Shown in pieces: positions 13,843 through 22,231 of a stretch of DNA of 42,991 bases. The notes below the pieces were generated by a model. It worked only from the letters and a program-made list of their open reading frames with translations. It searched no databases and had not been told where the DNA came from. Each line of letters starts with the position of its first letter. Within the stretch, counting starts at the first letter, position 1. The position numbers and the translations under genes are program-made. This DNA comes from a virus: IMG/VR virus record IMGVR_UViG_3300035660_000028, positions 1 through 42,991 of that record; one strand, given 5' to 3'.

Positions 13843-15951
13843 ATGGCTACCAGGCTATATCTTCCATCAAGCGGCACACCGCCCCTGCCTAGCCTTGGGC
13901 TTCAGGGAGTGTTGTGGAATGCTCGCACGGATGAACTTGTTCGCCTCCCGTGTACTACATCAAAGACTGATACAGCTCTTACAAACAAGCAACACACCTG
14001 GTTTGCCACCGACTCGACGGATTGGTGCTGGTATCAATATCAGTCTCCACCGCTTGCAGCGAGTTACCTGTGGACTACAGCGGAAATTATTTCTGTCATT
14101 TCACGCGTTCTAGAAGAAGCTTCTACGGTAGACACAAAACTAAGCGTCATGGTTACTATCGTTAGCCAAGACGGCGGAACTGTCAGAGGATACCTACGCA
14201 GCAAGGTCAGTGGGCCAGGCAACGAGTTTTCTACCTCCGCCAAAACGAGAACATTCTATCAATATCAAAGTGCGGAAGTCACAAACCAGATTGGCGATAG
14301 ACTCATCATCGAGATTGGTGGTCAAGGTGCAACGCCTACGCTTAAGTACTTTCTTATGCGGATGGGTGACCCAAGCGCAACTTCAGACTTCGCTTTCACA
14401 GAAGACCTCACCACCGACCTTTGTCCCTGGGTCGAGTTCACCCAAAATGTAACATTTTCCGCAGAGAGCGGCGGAACGCTTTCCGTCAACATCACCGAAC
14501 CCATAACGGTGGGTGAGGCCAGCATCGGCGGTCTACTTGGCATGTTGGCTCTGTCTATGCTGCTCGCCATCGGGGTGGGCGAAGTCGTCACGCCGCAAAT
14601 CTATAGGCAGGCGGCAATCATCGAAACGGTCACGGCGACGGAGTCCCCACCGACCGTCTCTCTGGCCCCCCTCGCTATTTCCATCACGGAACCCTGTACG
14701 GTTGGAGAGGCGCGGACGCTTGTCCTCAGCACCATAACTCTATCTGCCGTCCACGGTGTTACGGTAGGGGAATCGCAGACCATCGGCGGAATAATCCCAA
14801 ATACCGCAATCATCGAGGCTATCGCGGTTGGGGAGGCACGGACACTCGGTGTCGGCCCGCCGATTATCGGCATCACCGAACCCGTCACCACCGGGGAAAC
14901 CGCAACGGGAAAAGCCTCTACGCTCATCGCGGCTATCACGGAGCCGGTCACAGTAACCGAAATACCGACGGTTGAACGCGAGGCCGAGCCGACACGCTTA
15001 ATCTCGATCTCGGAACCGATCGGCGTTGCCGAGGTTCCGACGGAGATCGTTGGCGGACTTGCTAAGTCAATCAGCGAGCCCATAACTGTCGGCGAAGTCC
15101 AGACCTTAATTGCCGGAGCGCTCCTCAAGGCGATAACTGAGCCGGTGACAATCGGCGAATCGCAAACCCTGATCTCCGGGACGCTGGCCAAGTCGATCAG
15201 CGAATCCATAGCGACGGGAGAAACACAGGCCCTTATTGCGGGAGCGCTGGTGAAGTCGATCAGCGAACCCGCAACGGTCACGGAAGCCCAAGCGCTTATT
15301 GTAGAGGGGCCAAAGCCTTCCATTAGCGAAGGGGTGGCCGTCGGAGAGGCACGGACACTTATTGCAGAAGGACCGAAGGCATCGATTACCGAACCGGTCT
15401 CAATCGCCGAAGTCAGGACGGGGATCGTTGGGACGGCGAAGATAGCGATTATCGAGCCCATAAGCGTCGTCGAGGTCGCACCCATAGTCGCTGGCTTAGG
15501 GGGAGATACGCGACTTATCTCGATCACCGAACCGATCACGGTAGGAGAGGTTCAAGCGCTCCTTTCCGGCACTGTCGCCGGGGCTGTCATCGAACCCGTC
15601 ACGGTAACCGAATCCCGAGCCGGACAGGTCGGAACCGTTCTTGCCGAGGCGATAAGCACAATCCAGGCCGAGGAAGTTCCGGCCGGCCAGGTCGGGGAAC
15701 TTGCGGGCGCGATTACCGAAAATGTCCAGGTTACTGAAAGCCAGACCATCGCGGTCCAGGATGCGATCAAGCCGGTAACCATAGACATCTTGGAGTCCAT
15801 TTCGGTTGCCGATATCCCGACTTTCTTCATGTACGACGAGACCGGAGAGATCGTTATCTGGGACGTTGTCCTGAATCGAAGGGCGGGGGTTAGGAGCGTG
15901 GAACCGCGACAAAGAATATTCAACGTGCGAAGCATAGGGGGCCGAACATGA
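13843..15951 (+). CDS. Large repeat protein, candidate neck or side fibre
   Basis: The 702-aa protein has an N-terminal beta-sandwich-like domain (1 to about 210, with LSVMVTIVSQDGGTVRGYL and DRLIIEIGGQG). From about residue 215 to 670 come some 21 imperfect copies of a 21-aa unit with consensus SISEPVTVGExxTLIAGxxxK. The short C-terminal domain (FFMYDETGEIVIWDVVLNRR) may attach it. The unit length, regular small/hydrophobic alternation and lack of cysteines suggest an elongated beta structure. The conserved Ser/Thr at fixed places could be glycosylated by the adjacent transferase. The following gene resembles fibre-tail adaptors. Its location before the tail genes suggests a neck fibre; host-binding is inferred. 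Confidence 0.7.
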   Translation: MATRLYLPSSGTPPLPSLGLQGVLWNARTDELVRLPCTTSKTDTALTNKQHTWFATDSTDWCWYQYQSPPLAASYLWTTAEIISVISRVLEEASTVDTKLSVMVTIVSQDGGTVRGYLRSKVSGPGNEFSTSAKTRTFYQYQSAEVTNQIGDRLIIEIGGQGATPTLKYFLMRMGDPSATSDFAFTEDLTTDLCPWVEFTQNVTFSAESGGTLSVNITEPITVGEASIGGLLGMLALSMLLAIGVGEVVTPQIYRQAAIIETVTATESPPTVSLAPLAISITEPCTVGEARTLVLSTITLSAVHGVTVGESQTIGGIIPNTAIIEAIAVGEARTLGVGPPIIGITEPVTTGETATGKASTLIAAITEPVTVTEIPTVEREAEPTRLISISEPIGVAEVPTEIVGGLAKSISEPITVGEVQTLIAGALLKAITEPVTIGESQTLISGTLAKSISESIATGETQALIAGALVKSISEPATVTEAQALIVEGPKPSISEGVAVGEARTLIAEGPKASITEPVSIAEVRTGIVGTAKIAIIEPISVVEVAPIVAGLGGDTRLISITEPITVGEVQALLSGTVAGAVIEPVTVTESRAGQVGTVLAEAISTIQAEEVPAGQVGELAGAITENVQVTESQTIAVQDAIKPVTIDILESISVADIPTFFMYDETGEIVIWDVVLNRRAGVRSVEPRQRIFNVRSIGGRT
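14488..15850 (+). repeat. About 21 tandem 63-bp coding repeats (21-aa units)
   Basis: In-frame degenerate repeats inside the 702-aa protein; each codes for a variant of I(S/T)EPxTVGE followed by about 12 less conserved residues. The copies are well diverged in DNA, so the array is old, or selected at protein level, rather than a recent expansion. Best-matched neighbours are at about 15064-15300. Confidence 0.85.
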
Positions 15952-16238
15952 CGCAGTTTTTCGTTGAGAAAGCATTTGCCGAAAAGTTTAAGATCGGCCT
16001 TATTTACTGGCCGCCCGACGTGGACGCGGTAAACACCATCGTTTCAGCGACGGCGACAGTTTCACCAGCCGGTTTACTTCTCGATGGAGATGTCGAAAGA
16101 TCGGGATCGCAAGTCCTCCAAATGATTTCCGGGGGAACATCGGGCGTCCTCTATACGGTCCAATTCACCGTCACGACTTTGGACGGGAGCATCTATGCTT
16201 CACCGGATCATGACGCGATTTGCGTGAGGATACTATGA
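15948..16238 (+). CDS. Small beta-domain protein, possible fibre-tail adaptor
   Basis: A 96-aa protein with VSATATVSPAGLLLDGD and SGGTSGVLYTVQFTVTTLDG, the pattern of small Ig-like or adaptor domains found in phage head-tail and fibre-attachment proteins. It overlaps the repeat-protein gene by ATGA and is followed by the tail terminator, fitting a role as attachment point for the fibre. Confidence 0.65.
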   Translation: MTQFFVEKAFAEKFKIGLIYWPPDVDAVNTIVSATATVSPAGLLLDGDVERSGSQVLQMISGGTSGVLYTVQFTVTTLDGSIYASPDHDAICVRIL

Positions 16239-16720
16239 CCGCCCCAGCTGTGCCTTTGCGCCTTCAGATCATAGATCGCATCGTCGATGTATTACAGGGT
16301 ATTACAACGGGCGATACCTACTTCTACACACCCGGCGACGTTGCCAAGCGGTTCATCCATTGGAGCGAGTGCAAGTCATTCCCGACCTATATGGTGTTTG
16401 CCGCTCCCGGCGGAGCGGTCGAGCTGAGCGGGGCGGCCGGGGACGAAAGCGAATACACCGAGGACTTCTTCGTCTCGGTCAAGGGGATCGTCAAGGACAA
16501 CGTGGACACCGTGACGCGGCTTGAGAACTGCATCGCGGACGTGAGGAAGGCCATCGATGCCGACTCGCGGAGCGGTGCCGCAGGGACGCTGGGCGTCTTG
16601 GCCGAGCAGACGAGGATTGAGGACTCGCCGGAAACGGATGACGGATATTTGAGCCTGGAGGGATTCGGGTTCTTCGATCAGAAGATCCGGGTCTCAATCG
16701 CGGGCGTCATGGGGGTTTAG
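16235..16720 (+). CDS. Tail terminator-like protein
   Basis: A 161-aa protein with PLRLQIIDRIVDVLQGI at the start, a central beta section (FPTYMVFAAPGGAVE, EDFFVSVKGIVKDN) and GYLSLEGFGFFDQKIRVSI at the end, the profile of minor tail/terminator proteins that cap the finished tail tube and join the head. ATG 16235 (ATGA overlap, GAGGA upstream) is preferred over an in-frame TTG at 16220. It precedes the tail tube genes, as usual for siphoviruses. Confidence 0.7.
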   Translation: MTAPAVPLRLQIIDRIVDVLQGITTGDTYFYTPGDVAKRFIHWSECKSFPTYMVFAAPGGAVELSGAAGDESEYTEDFFVSVKGIVKDNVDTVTRLENCIADVRKAIDADSRSGAAGTLGVLAEQTRIEDSPETDDGYLSLEGFGFFDQKIRVSIAGVMGV

Positions 16721-16721
16721 C

Positions 16722-16952
16722 ATGAAGATTAAATGGAGCAACAGCGATCAACATCTTCCGCCGACGATGAGGCTGCTGAAAACAGGCGATGTCATAGATA
16801 CGGAAGAACTTGGCGTCTCCGACGAGACGGCGGGGGACTGGATTGCCGCCGGATTTGCGGAGCACTTTGCGGAACCGGAGCCGATTGAAGCTCCGGTCAA
16901 ATCCAAAAAAAGGAAAAAAGCCATAGAGGCACAGGAGGTTTCCAATGGGTGA
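16722..16952 (+). CDS. Small protein before the tail tube
   Basis: A 76-aa protein with an acidic first half (TGDVIDTEELGVSDETAGDWIAAG) and a lysine-rich tail (KSKKRKK). Short proteins with this polarity often precede tail tube genes, but their function is not known. It overlaps the tube gene by 8 bp. Confidence 0.65.
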   Translation: MKIKWSNSDQHLPPTMRLLKTGDVIDTEELGVSDETAGDWIAAGFAEHFAEPEPIEAPVKSKKRKKAIEAQEVSNG

Positions 16953-17991
16953 TGTAGAAAAACGCCTGAACAGGGCAGCCATTAAGGTCCAGACGGACAC
17001 GTCGAAATGGGGTACGGTCGTCGCGGGCCTGAACGGCGCGGGGAACGGCATCCTGCCGCTGAATCCCGGTGTTCCAAAGCGCAACGTCCAGATGATTGAA
17101 GATGAGAGCGCGTCGGCTTTCGATGTCAACCTGGACGTCGGCAATTATGGCGTCTCGGATTTCAGCCTGGACTTCGATTACAGGTGGGACGGCTTAGAGA
17201 ACCTCCTGCTTGGGCTCCTCATGGGCGTCGATACGTCCCCGGCTGCGCTTGGTGGCGGAGCCTTCTTGCACACGGTCACGCTGGCGAACTCGGCGGTCGG
17301 CCTGTTCGCGTCCTATGCGATAGAGAAGGCGGCCGAGGTACACACGATCCCCACCATGAAGGTCTTGAAGGCGACCTTCTCCACCAGCGGCGGTCTACTC
17401 AAGGCTGTATTCGGCGTGCGGGGAAGCCATATCACCAGCGGGACGGCGACGCTGGGTTCGACAACGGTTCCGGTCAATGCGCACATCCGGGCCAAGTTTC
17501 AACAGGCCGTGTTTAGGATGAACGACTACACGCTCGCGGGCGGGGGCACGACCCTGGGCGCGGGCCATGTCATCAAGCCGAAGGCGTTCAGCCTTGAACT
17601 TGAACGCAAGATGGATACCGAGCACGTATCCGGGCAACAGGTGGTCATCGAACCCATCGAGAACGACAAGCCGAGTGTGAAGCTCACGATGGAGTTCCCG
17701 CGCATGGATACAACGAACGCCGCATACTTCGCCGAATGGACGGCGGCAACCGACAAGAAGGCGGACATTATCGTGACCGGACCACTTGCCGATGCTACTC
17801 ACTACTATGTTCTGAATATCCAACTTCCGCATCTCATCATAGAAGACGTCGAATACGCCGACTCGAAGATCATCCCTGCAAAGATTGTGCTCAGGGGCGC
17901 TATGGCGGACGTGGCCCAGACCGGGTTGACGGGACTTCTGCCTATCGGGATATTCGTGACCAACCTTCGCACAGCGAGCTTCATCGCGTAA
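16945..17991 (+). CDS. Tail tube protein, paralogue A
   Basis: A 348-aa protein of the phage tail tube type (Phage_tube_2-like). Conserved stretches include YRWDGLENLLLGLLMG, KAFSLELERKMDTEHVSGQ and KPSVKLTMEFPRMDT. Tube proteins stack as hexameric rings around the tape measure to form the DNA conduit. The downstream gene is a paralogue with the same segments and an extra domain. Ribosome binding site GGAGG at 16935. The lack of that insert here suggests this is the plain, major tube form. Confidence 0.85.
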   Translation: MGDVEKRLNRAAIKVQTDTSKWGTVVAGLNGAGNGILPLNPGVPKRNVQMIEDESASAFDVNLDVGNYGVSDFSLDFDYRWDGLENLLLGLLMGVDTSPAALGGGAFLHTVTLANSAVGLFASYAIEKAAEVHTIPTMKVLKATFSTSGGLLKAVFGVRGSHITSGTATLGSTTVPVNAHIRAKFQQAVFRMNDYTLAGGGTTLGAGHVIKPKAFSLELERKMDTEHVSGQQVVIEPIENDKPSVKLTMEFPRMDTTNAAYFAEWTAATDKKADIIVTGPLADATHYYVLNIQLPHLIIEDVEYADSKIIPAKIVLRGAMADVAQTGLTGLLPIGIFVTNLRTASFIA

Positions 17992-18003
17992 GGGGAGGAC
18001 AAC

Positions 18004-19368
18004 ATGGCGGACATTGAAAAACGGCTAAACAAGGCGGCGGTCAAAAAGGCTGCGGACTGGGGGACGGCCGTCGATACCGATGCGGCCGGGATGGGGTTCC
18101 TTCCCTTGAATCCCGGCGCCCCGAAGGCGGCGGTGCAGATGATGGAGGATGAGAGCTACGGCGCGTTCGAGACGAACCTCGATGTCGGGAGCATCAATCC
18201 CTCGGACTTCGGACTCGATTTCGACTACCGATGGGATGGGCGCGAGAACTTATTGCTGGCCATGCTCATGGGGACGGCGGGACTGCCGGGGATGTATTTC
18301 ATCGTCAGCAATGCGAACCACCACATCGATTTCGAGGAAGCGGCGGGGGGCGAAAAGAACGCGGTGCTGACAAATGGAACATATACGGCAACCGCAATCT
18401 GCACAGAGATCAAGACGAGGCTCGAGGCGCTTTCTAATGGGACCTTGACATACACGGTTACCCATAACGCGACAAACAGAAAGTTCACGATTGCGACAAG
18501 CGCAACTTTCAAGTTGTGGTGGAACAGTGGTACGAACAATGCGGCGGCAGCCGATACCCTTCTGGGTTTCGCGGCCGACCTGAGTGGGGCGATAACCTAT
18601 ACATCATCCGCGGCGGCTGTCGGACTGGCGCTCAATTATCTTCATTCGTTCACGCTGAAGAACACGGCGGTCGGACTCTTCGGCACGTACGCCACGGAAA
18701 AGGGCGCTACCATCCATACCGTCCCGACGTTCAAGGTTATGAAGGGTTCATTTTCCGTGAACGCGGGGCTCATCAAGGCGACGTTCGGCCTGCGGGGCAT
18801 CAGTGTCGTGGACGACTCGGCGCTCCCTGCGGCCTTTACCTCGACGACGGTCGATGGCAACACGCACGCACGCGCGAAGTTTACACAAGCCGTGTTCCAG
18901 ATGAACGCACAGACCGGCTTGGACTTCGACGGTGGGGGCGCAGACATCATCAGACCCAAGTCATTCACCCTTGAGATCGAGCGGAAGATGGACTCAGAGC
19001 ACGTCGCGGGTGTCCAGACAATCGTTGAGCCGGTTGAAAATGACAAGCCATCCGTCAAGCTGACGATGGAATTTCCCAGGATGGACACCGCCAACGCGGC
19101 CTACTTCGCCGAATGGATTGCTGCGACGGAGAAGAAGGCGGACCTCACGATCACCGGTCCGGCTGTCGAAGGGGCATATAACTACTATCTGAAATTCCAA
19201 TTCCCACGGCTCATCATCGAGGACGTAGAGTATGCGGACAGTAAGATCATTCCGGCCAAGATCGTTCTGCGCGGGGTGACGGCGGACTCAGCGCCGTCGG
19301 GGATGACGGGCGTTCTTCCCGTTTCCGTCGGCCTGATGAACAGCCGGAGTGCGGATTATCTCGCATAA
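18004..19368 (+). CDS. Tail tube protein, paralogue B with inserted domain
   Basis: A 454-aa paralogue of the preceding tube protein. Shared features in order: EKRLNKAAVK, FGLDFDYRWDGRENLLLAMLMG, TFGLRGIS, KSFTLEIERKMDSEHVAG, KPSVKLTMEFPRMDTANAAYFAEW and VEYADSKIIPAKIVLRG. Between the LMG segment and the LHSFTLKNTAVGLFG segment lies about 110 extra residues (about 96-215, MYFIVSNANHHIDF ... TYTSSAA). These have the pattern of a small beta domain that recurs in phage virion proteins. The insert would project from the tube. Either both proteins build one mixed tube, or this one has a minor, specialised place. Confidence 0.85.
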   Translation: MADIEKRLNKAAVKKAADWGTAVDTDAAGMGFLPLNPGAPKAAVQMMEDESYGAFETNLDVGSINPSDFGLDFDYRWDGRENLLLAMLMGTAGLPGMYFIVSNANHHIDFEEAAGGEKNAVLTNGTYTATAICTEIKTRLEALSNGTLTYTVTHNATNRKFTIATSATFKLWWNSGTNNAAAADTLLGFAADLSGAITYTSSAAAVGLALNYLHSFTLKNTAVGLFGTYATEKGATIHTVPTFKVMKGSFSVNAGLIKATFGLRGISVVDDSALPAAFTSTTVDGNTHARAKFTQAVFQMNAQTGLDFDGGGADIIRPKSFTLEIERKMDSEHVAGVQTIVEPVENDKPSVKLTMEFPRMDTANAAYFAEWIAATEKKADLTITGPAVEGAYNYYLKFQFPRLIIEDVEYADSKIIPAKIVLRGVTADSAPSGMTGVLPVSVGLMNSRSADYLA

Positions 19369-19377
19369 GAGGAGAAC

Positions 19378-19776
19378 ATGGATATAAAAAAGCTACAGCC
19401 GGAGGCTGAAGTCACCTACGCCCTTGAAACAACGGGCGAGCCGATCACCATCACCTTCCGTGTCGGCTTTATCGCGCTGGACGCGGTGCAGGATTACGTC
19501 AACGAATCCAGGGACGGCACGCGCCCTCCCCGCATCTCGGACGTGATCCGACGGGCCGTGAGCGACGCCATACACGGATGGGACTTGACCGAGGGCGACG
19601 CGGCGCTTCCCTGCACACGCGAGAGCAAGGACAAGTATCTCCCGCTCCTCTTCGGGCTCAAGGTGCAGAAGCCCGAGGCCGTGGTGGATGATGTGCTGGT
19701 CGATCCGGCGGCGTCCGTCCTCGTGCGAGAGCTTGCAGAGTTTGCGGGCAACCCGGAGAACTTCCTAAAAAATTAA
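19378..19776 (+). CDS. Tail assembly chaperone, short form (gpG-like)
   Basis: A 132-aa protein between tail tube and tape measure. By gene order and by the slippery sequence at its end, it is the equivalent of lambda gpG. It ends -NFLKN at TAA 19774. Together with its frameshifted long form it binds the tape measure and guides tube polymerisation, and is not in the finished virion. Start ATG 19378 follows GAGGAG. Confidence 0.85.
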   Translation: MDIKKLQPEAEVTYALETTGEPITITFRVGFIALDAVQDYVNESRDGTRPPRISDVIRRAVSDAIHGWDLTEGDAALPCTRESKDKYLPLLFGLKVQKPEAVVDDVLVDPAASVLVRELAEFAGNPENFLKN

Positions 19777-20117
19777 ATGCCTATCTCGGCTATTACATCG
19801 ACCGCTGGGAGTCGATCCTAAAGCCGGAAGATCACCAGCACGGGATAGGCGAATCGACAGGGGAATGCGTAAACTGCCAACTTGATGCGATGGCGGCGAA
19901 ACTGAGCGCATTCGAGGTCGGGGCGTGGAACTGGTACTGCGAGAACGTGAATCACTTTACGCTTGAGGTGGGGATAGTAGCCGACGAGTTTCGGCGTGCG
20001 GGGCTTCGCGGCCCGGCGCGGAGGCTGGCGCTGTCGGCGTTGAACGCTGTCCACCTTGCATTCCAGGCTGTCGCGGCGGAGCGAAGGAATAAGGCTCAGG
20101 GAGAATCGAATGGCTGA
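19378..20117 (+). CDS. Tail assembly chaperone, -1 frameshifted long form (gpGT-like)
   Basis: A -1 slip on the A_AAA_AAT heptamer at 19767-19773 makes ribosomes bypass the TAA at 19774. They read TTA-AAT-GCC onwards without a stop to TGA at 20117, giving a 246-aa fusion. The downstream part alone would start at ATG 19890, but the open frame continues back to the heptamer without interruption and contains no good start near its beginning. In lambda and most siphoviruses the G:GT ratio set by this slip is required for tails. The extension includes ECVNCQ and a helical KLSAFEVGAWNWY segment, and ends 8 bp inside the tape measure gene. Confidence 0.85.
19767..19773 (+). promoter_or_regulatory. 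-1 ribosomal frameshift slippery site
   Basis: AAAAAAT read as A_AAA_AAT in the zero frame fits X_XXY_YYZ. The stop follows directly (19774-19776). The open -1 frame and the position between tube and tape measure support real use. Confidence 0.85.
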
Positions 20118-22230
20118 CGTAAAATATATCGTCGAATGTGACGCTTCCGGGGCCTTGAAGTCTATCAAAGACCTGGATGGGGCGATCAATCAGGCCGCCG
20201 GAACGACGGCTAAGGCTGGCGGATCGTCCGGGCCATTCGGCAGCCTCTTCGCTCAGTTTACTGCCGGGACGCTCGTAGCCTCTGCGCTTCAAAAAGGGAT
20301 CGGTGCACTTAAGGGCGTTGTCGAAAGTTCAATTACGGCCGCTATCGAAGCTGAGCAAGCCGAGAATAATCTGAAGGCCGCCCTAGAGATCACAGGCCGG
20401 ACTGTTGAAGGGAACATCCAGCACTATAAGAAGTTCGCCGCTGAACAGATGCGGGCGACGACCTACACGGATGAGCAGGTCATGGCCAGCCAGGCGCTTC
20501 TCCTCCAACTCACGAGCCTTGACCAGCAGGGACTTGACCGGGCGACGAGGGGCGCGATGGGTCTGGCGTCGACGATGGGGATAGACCTTCACAGCGCGAC
20601 CATGATGGTCACGAAGGCGATGGAGGGGAACTACGGAGCGCTGGGCCGGGTCGGGATTAGGGTTGCCGAGAACTTGACGGCGGAACAGAAGCAGGCATCA
20701 CTCCTCGATCAGTTGAATAAACTCTATTCGCGCTCCACGGCTGAGACGGAGACCTTCGGAGGGGCGCTGAAGCAATTAGCTAATAACTGGGATGAGGTCA
20801 AGGAGGCGGCCGGGACGGCGATCATTAAGACCAAGGGACTTGGAGAAGCTGTCGTAGCCTTCAATAGGGCGATATCGGATTTCGTCGCTTCCGGCGGGTT
20901 CGCGCGTTTTCTTAATGACCTCATTCGGTCCATGCCATTTATTGGTAAATTTTCGGACGCCTTGAAATTGATGGCACTCTTGATGCGCATTCAGACCGCA
21001 GAATTCGAGCATGCCTCAAGAGTCAATGCCGGATTGGTGATTACGGCTGATGCATTAGGGAAGGCTTTCAAGGGCGCAGCTCCCATGCTCAAAATCTTCG
21101 GCGTGGACTTCAAGAGCCTCGTCGATATGTTCGTGAGCGCCCCGGCCAAGATCAATCAGACCGGGACAGCCGTCCATAACTTGACGGCGGCGGAGATCAA
21201 GGCGGCGAAGGAAGCGGTTGACGCGAAGAAGAAACTTGCGGCTGCGGTCCAGGAGATCATCAATAAATACAATCCTCTGAAGGCGGCGATGACGGCCGTG
21301 TTCAACGAGCAGAAGGTGCTGACGGCAGCGTTTAAGGCCGGGGCTATCAGTGAGGCAACATACAGGATCGGCATGGATGCCAGCACGAAATCACTCAGGG
21401 CGTTCGGCGAGACGATCATCGACACGGCCATTCCGGCCTATAACAAAATGGAGGCGGTTGCCAAGAAGGCGATTGCCAACATGGCGGCTGGGCCGCCGAA
21501 ATTAACGAAGTCGTGGACTACGAATGTCGCCAAATGGGTTGCGGCAAATCAGCAAGCCTTCGAAAAAATTCTAGGTATTGCCTCGACCGTCACTGCCGCG
21601 ATTGACGCTATCATGACGCAGAGCACGACAAACCGAATGCTTTTGCTGGACCAGGAATATCAACATCGGCTCGAACTGATTAATAACAGCAAGATGAACG
21701 AGGAGGAAAAGGAGAAGGCTATCACGGCCCTGGAAGCCGAGTATCAGATGAAGCGCCGGGCGGAAGAGGTGAAGGCGGCACGGGCGCGGAAGGCCATCGC
21801 CATCTTGACGGCCATTATCAACACGGCTGAGGGCGTCACGAAGGCTTGGGCGCAGGGCGGCGCTATCTTCGGGCCGATCCTTGCGGCCATAGTTGCGGCG
21901 GCCGGGGCTTTCCAGATCGCCCTCATCAAGAGCCAACCGATCGGAGCGGCGAAGGGGGCCATCTTCAAACAGAGAGCGCTCCTGATGTCGCAGGCAAGCG
22001 GTCAGGAATACGAGGTGGCCGAGGGCGGGGAGGCTGAGATTGTCAGTTCTCCGCGCCAGCTCCGGGAAGCCATCATGGGGCCGGGCGGCACGGCCAGTGG
22101 ACCCGGCTTTCTTGAGATCCACCTCTATATCGACGGGAAAGAGATGAAGGACTTTATCGTCAAGACCATCCGCCAGCGGGGCAGGTCGGAACTCATGCTG
22201 ATTCATCCACGGGCGGTGAGGGCATACTGA
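20110..22230 (+). CDS. Tail tape measure protein
   Basis: A 706-aa protein, starting at ATG 20110. The N-terminal part has TAAIEAEQAENNLKAALEITG and GALKQLANNWDEVKEAAG, typical of tape measures, then helical stretches. Near residues 570-620 hydrophobic segments (AIAILTAIINTAEG, GPILAAIVAAAGAFQIALI) match the membrane-active region that helps DNA cross the host membrane. The protein sets tail length; at about 0.15 nm per residue a tail of roughly 100 nm would be expected. The C-terminal 80 residues are a globular domain. Confidence 0.88.
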   Translation: MADVKYIVECDASGALKSIKDLDGAINQAAGTTAKAGGSSGPFGSLFAQFTAGTLVASALQKGIGALKGVVESSITAAIEAEQAENNLKAALEITGRTVEGNIQHYKKFAAEQMRATTYTDEQVMASQALLLQLTSLDQQGLDRATRGAMGLASTMGIDLHSATMMVTKAMEGNYGALGRVGIRVAENLTAEQKQASLLDQLNKLYSRSTAETETFGGALKQLANNWDEVKEAAGTAIIKTKGLGEAVVAFNRAISDFVASGGFARFLNDLIRSMPFIGKFSDALKLMALLMRIQTAEFEHASRVNAGLVITADALGKAFKGAAPMLKIFGVDFKSLVDMFVSAPAKINQTGTAVHNLTAAEIKAAKEAVDAKKKLAAAVQEIINKYNPLKAAMTAVFNEQKVLTAAFKAGAISEATYRIGMDASTKSLRAFGETIIDTAIPAYNKMEAVAKKAIANMAAGPPKLTKSWTTNVAKWVAANQQAFEKILGIASTVTAAIDAIMTQSTTNRMLLLDQEYQHRLELINNSKMNEEEKEKAITALEAEYQMKRRAEEVKAARARKAIAILTAIINTAEGVTKAWAQGGAIFGPILAAIVAAAGAFQIALIKSQPIGAAKGAIFKQRALLMSQASGQEYEVAEGGEAEIVSSPRQLREAIMGPGGTASGPGFLEIHLYIDGKEMKDFIVKTIRQRGRSELMLIHPRAVRAY

Positions 22231-22231
22231 C

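Noticed and set aside
14601-15539. 312-aa minus-strand frame opposite the 21-aa repeats
   Set aside because: Same cause: periodic coding sequence on the plus strand. No start signal or domain.
19890-20117. Separate 75-aa gene beginning at ATG 19890
   Set aside because: The frame is open back to the slippery heptamer, and position and length fit the frameshifted extension of the tail chaperone.
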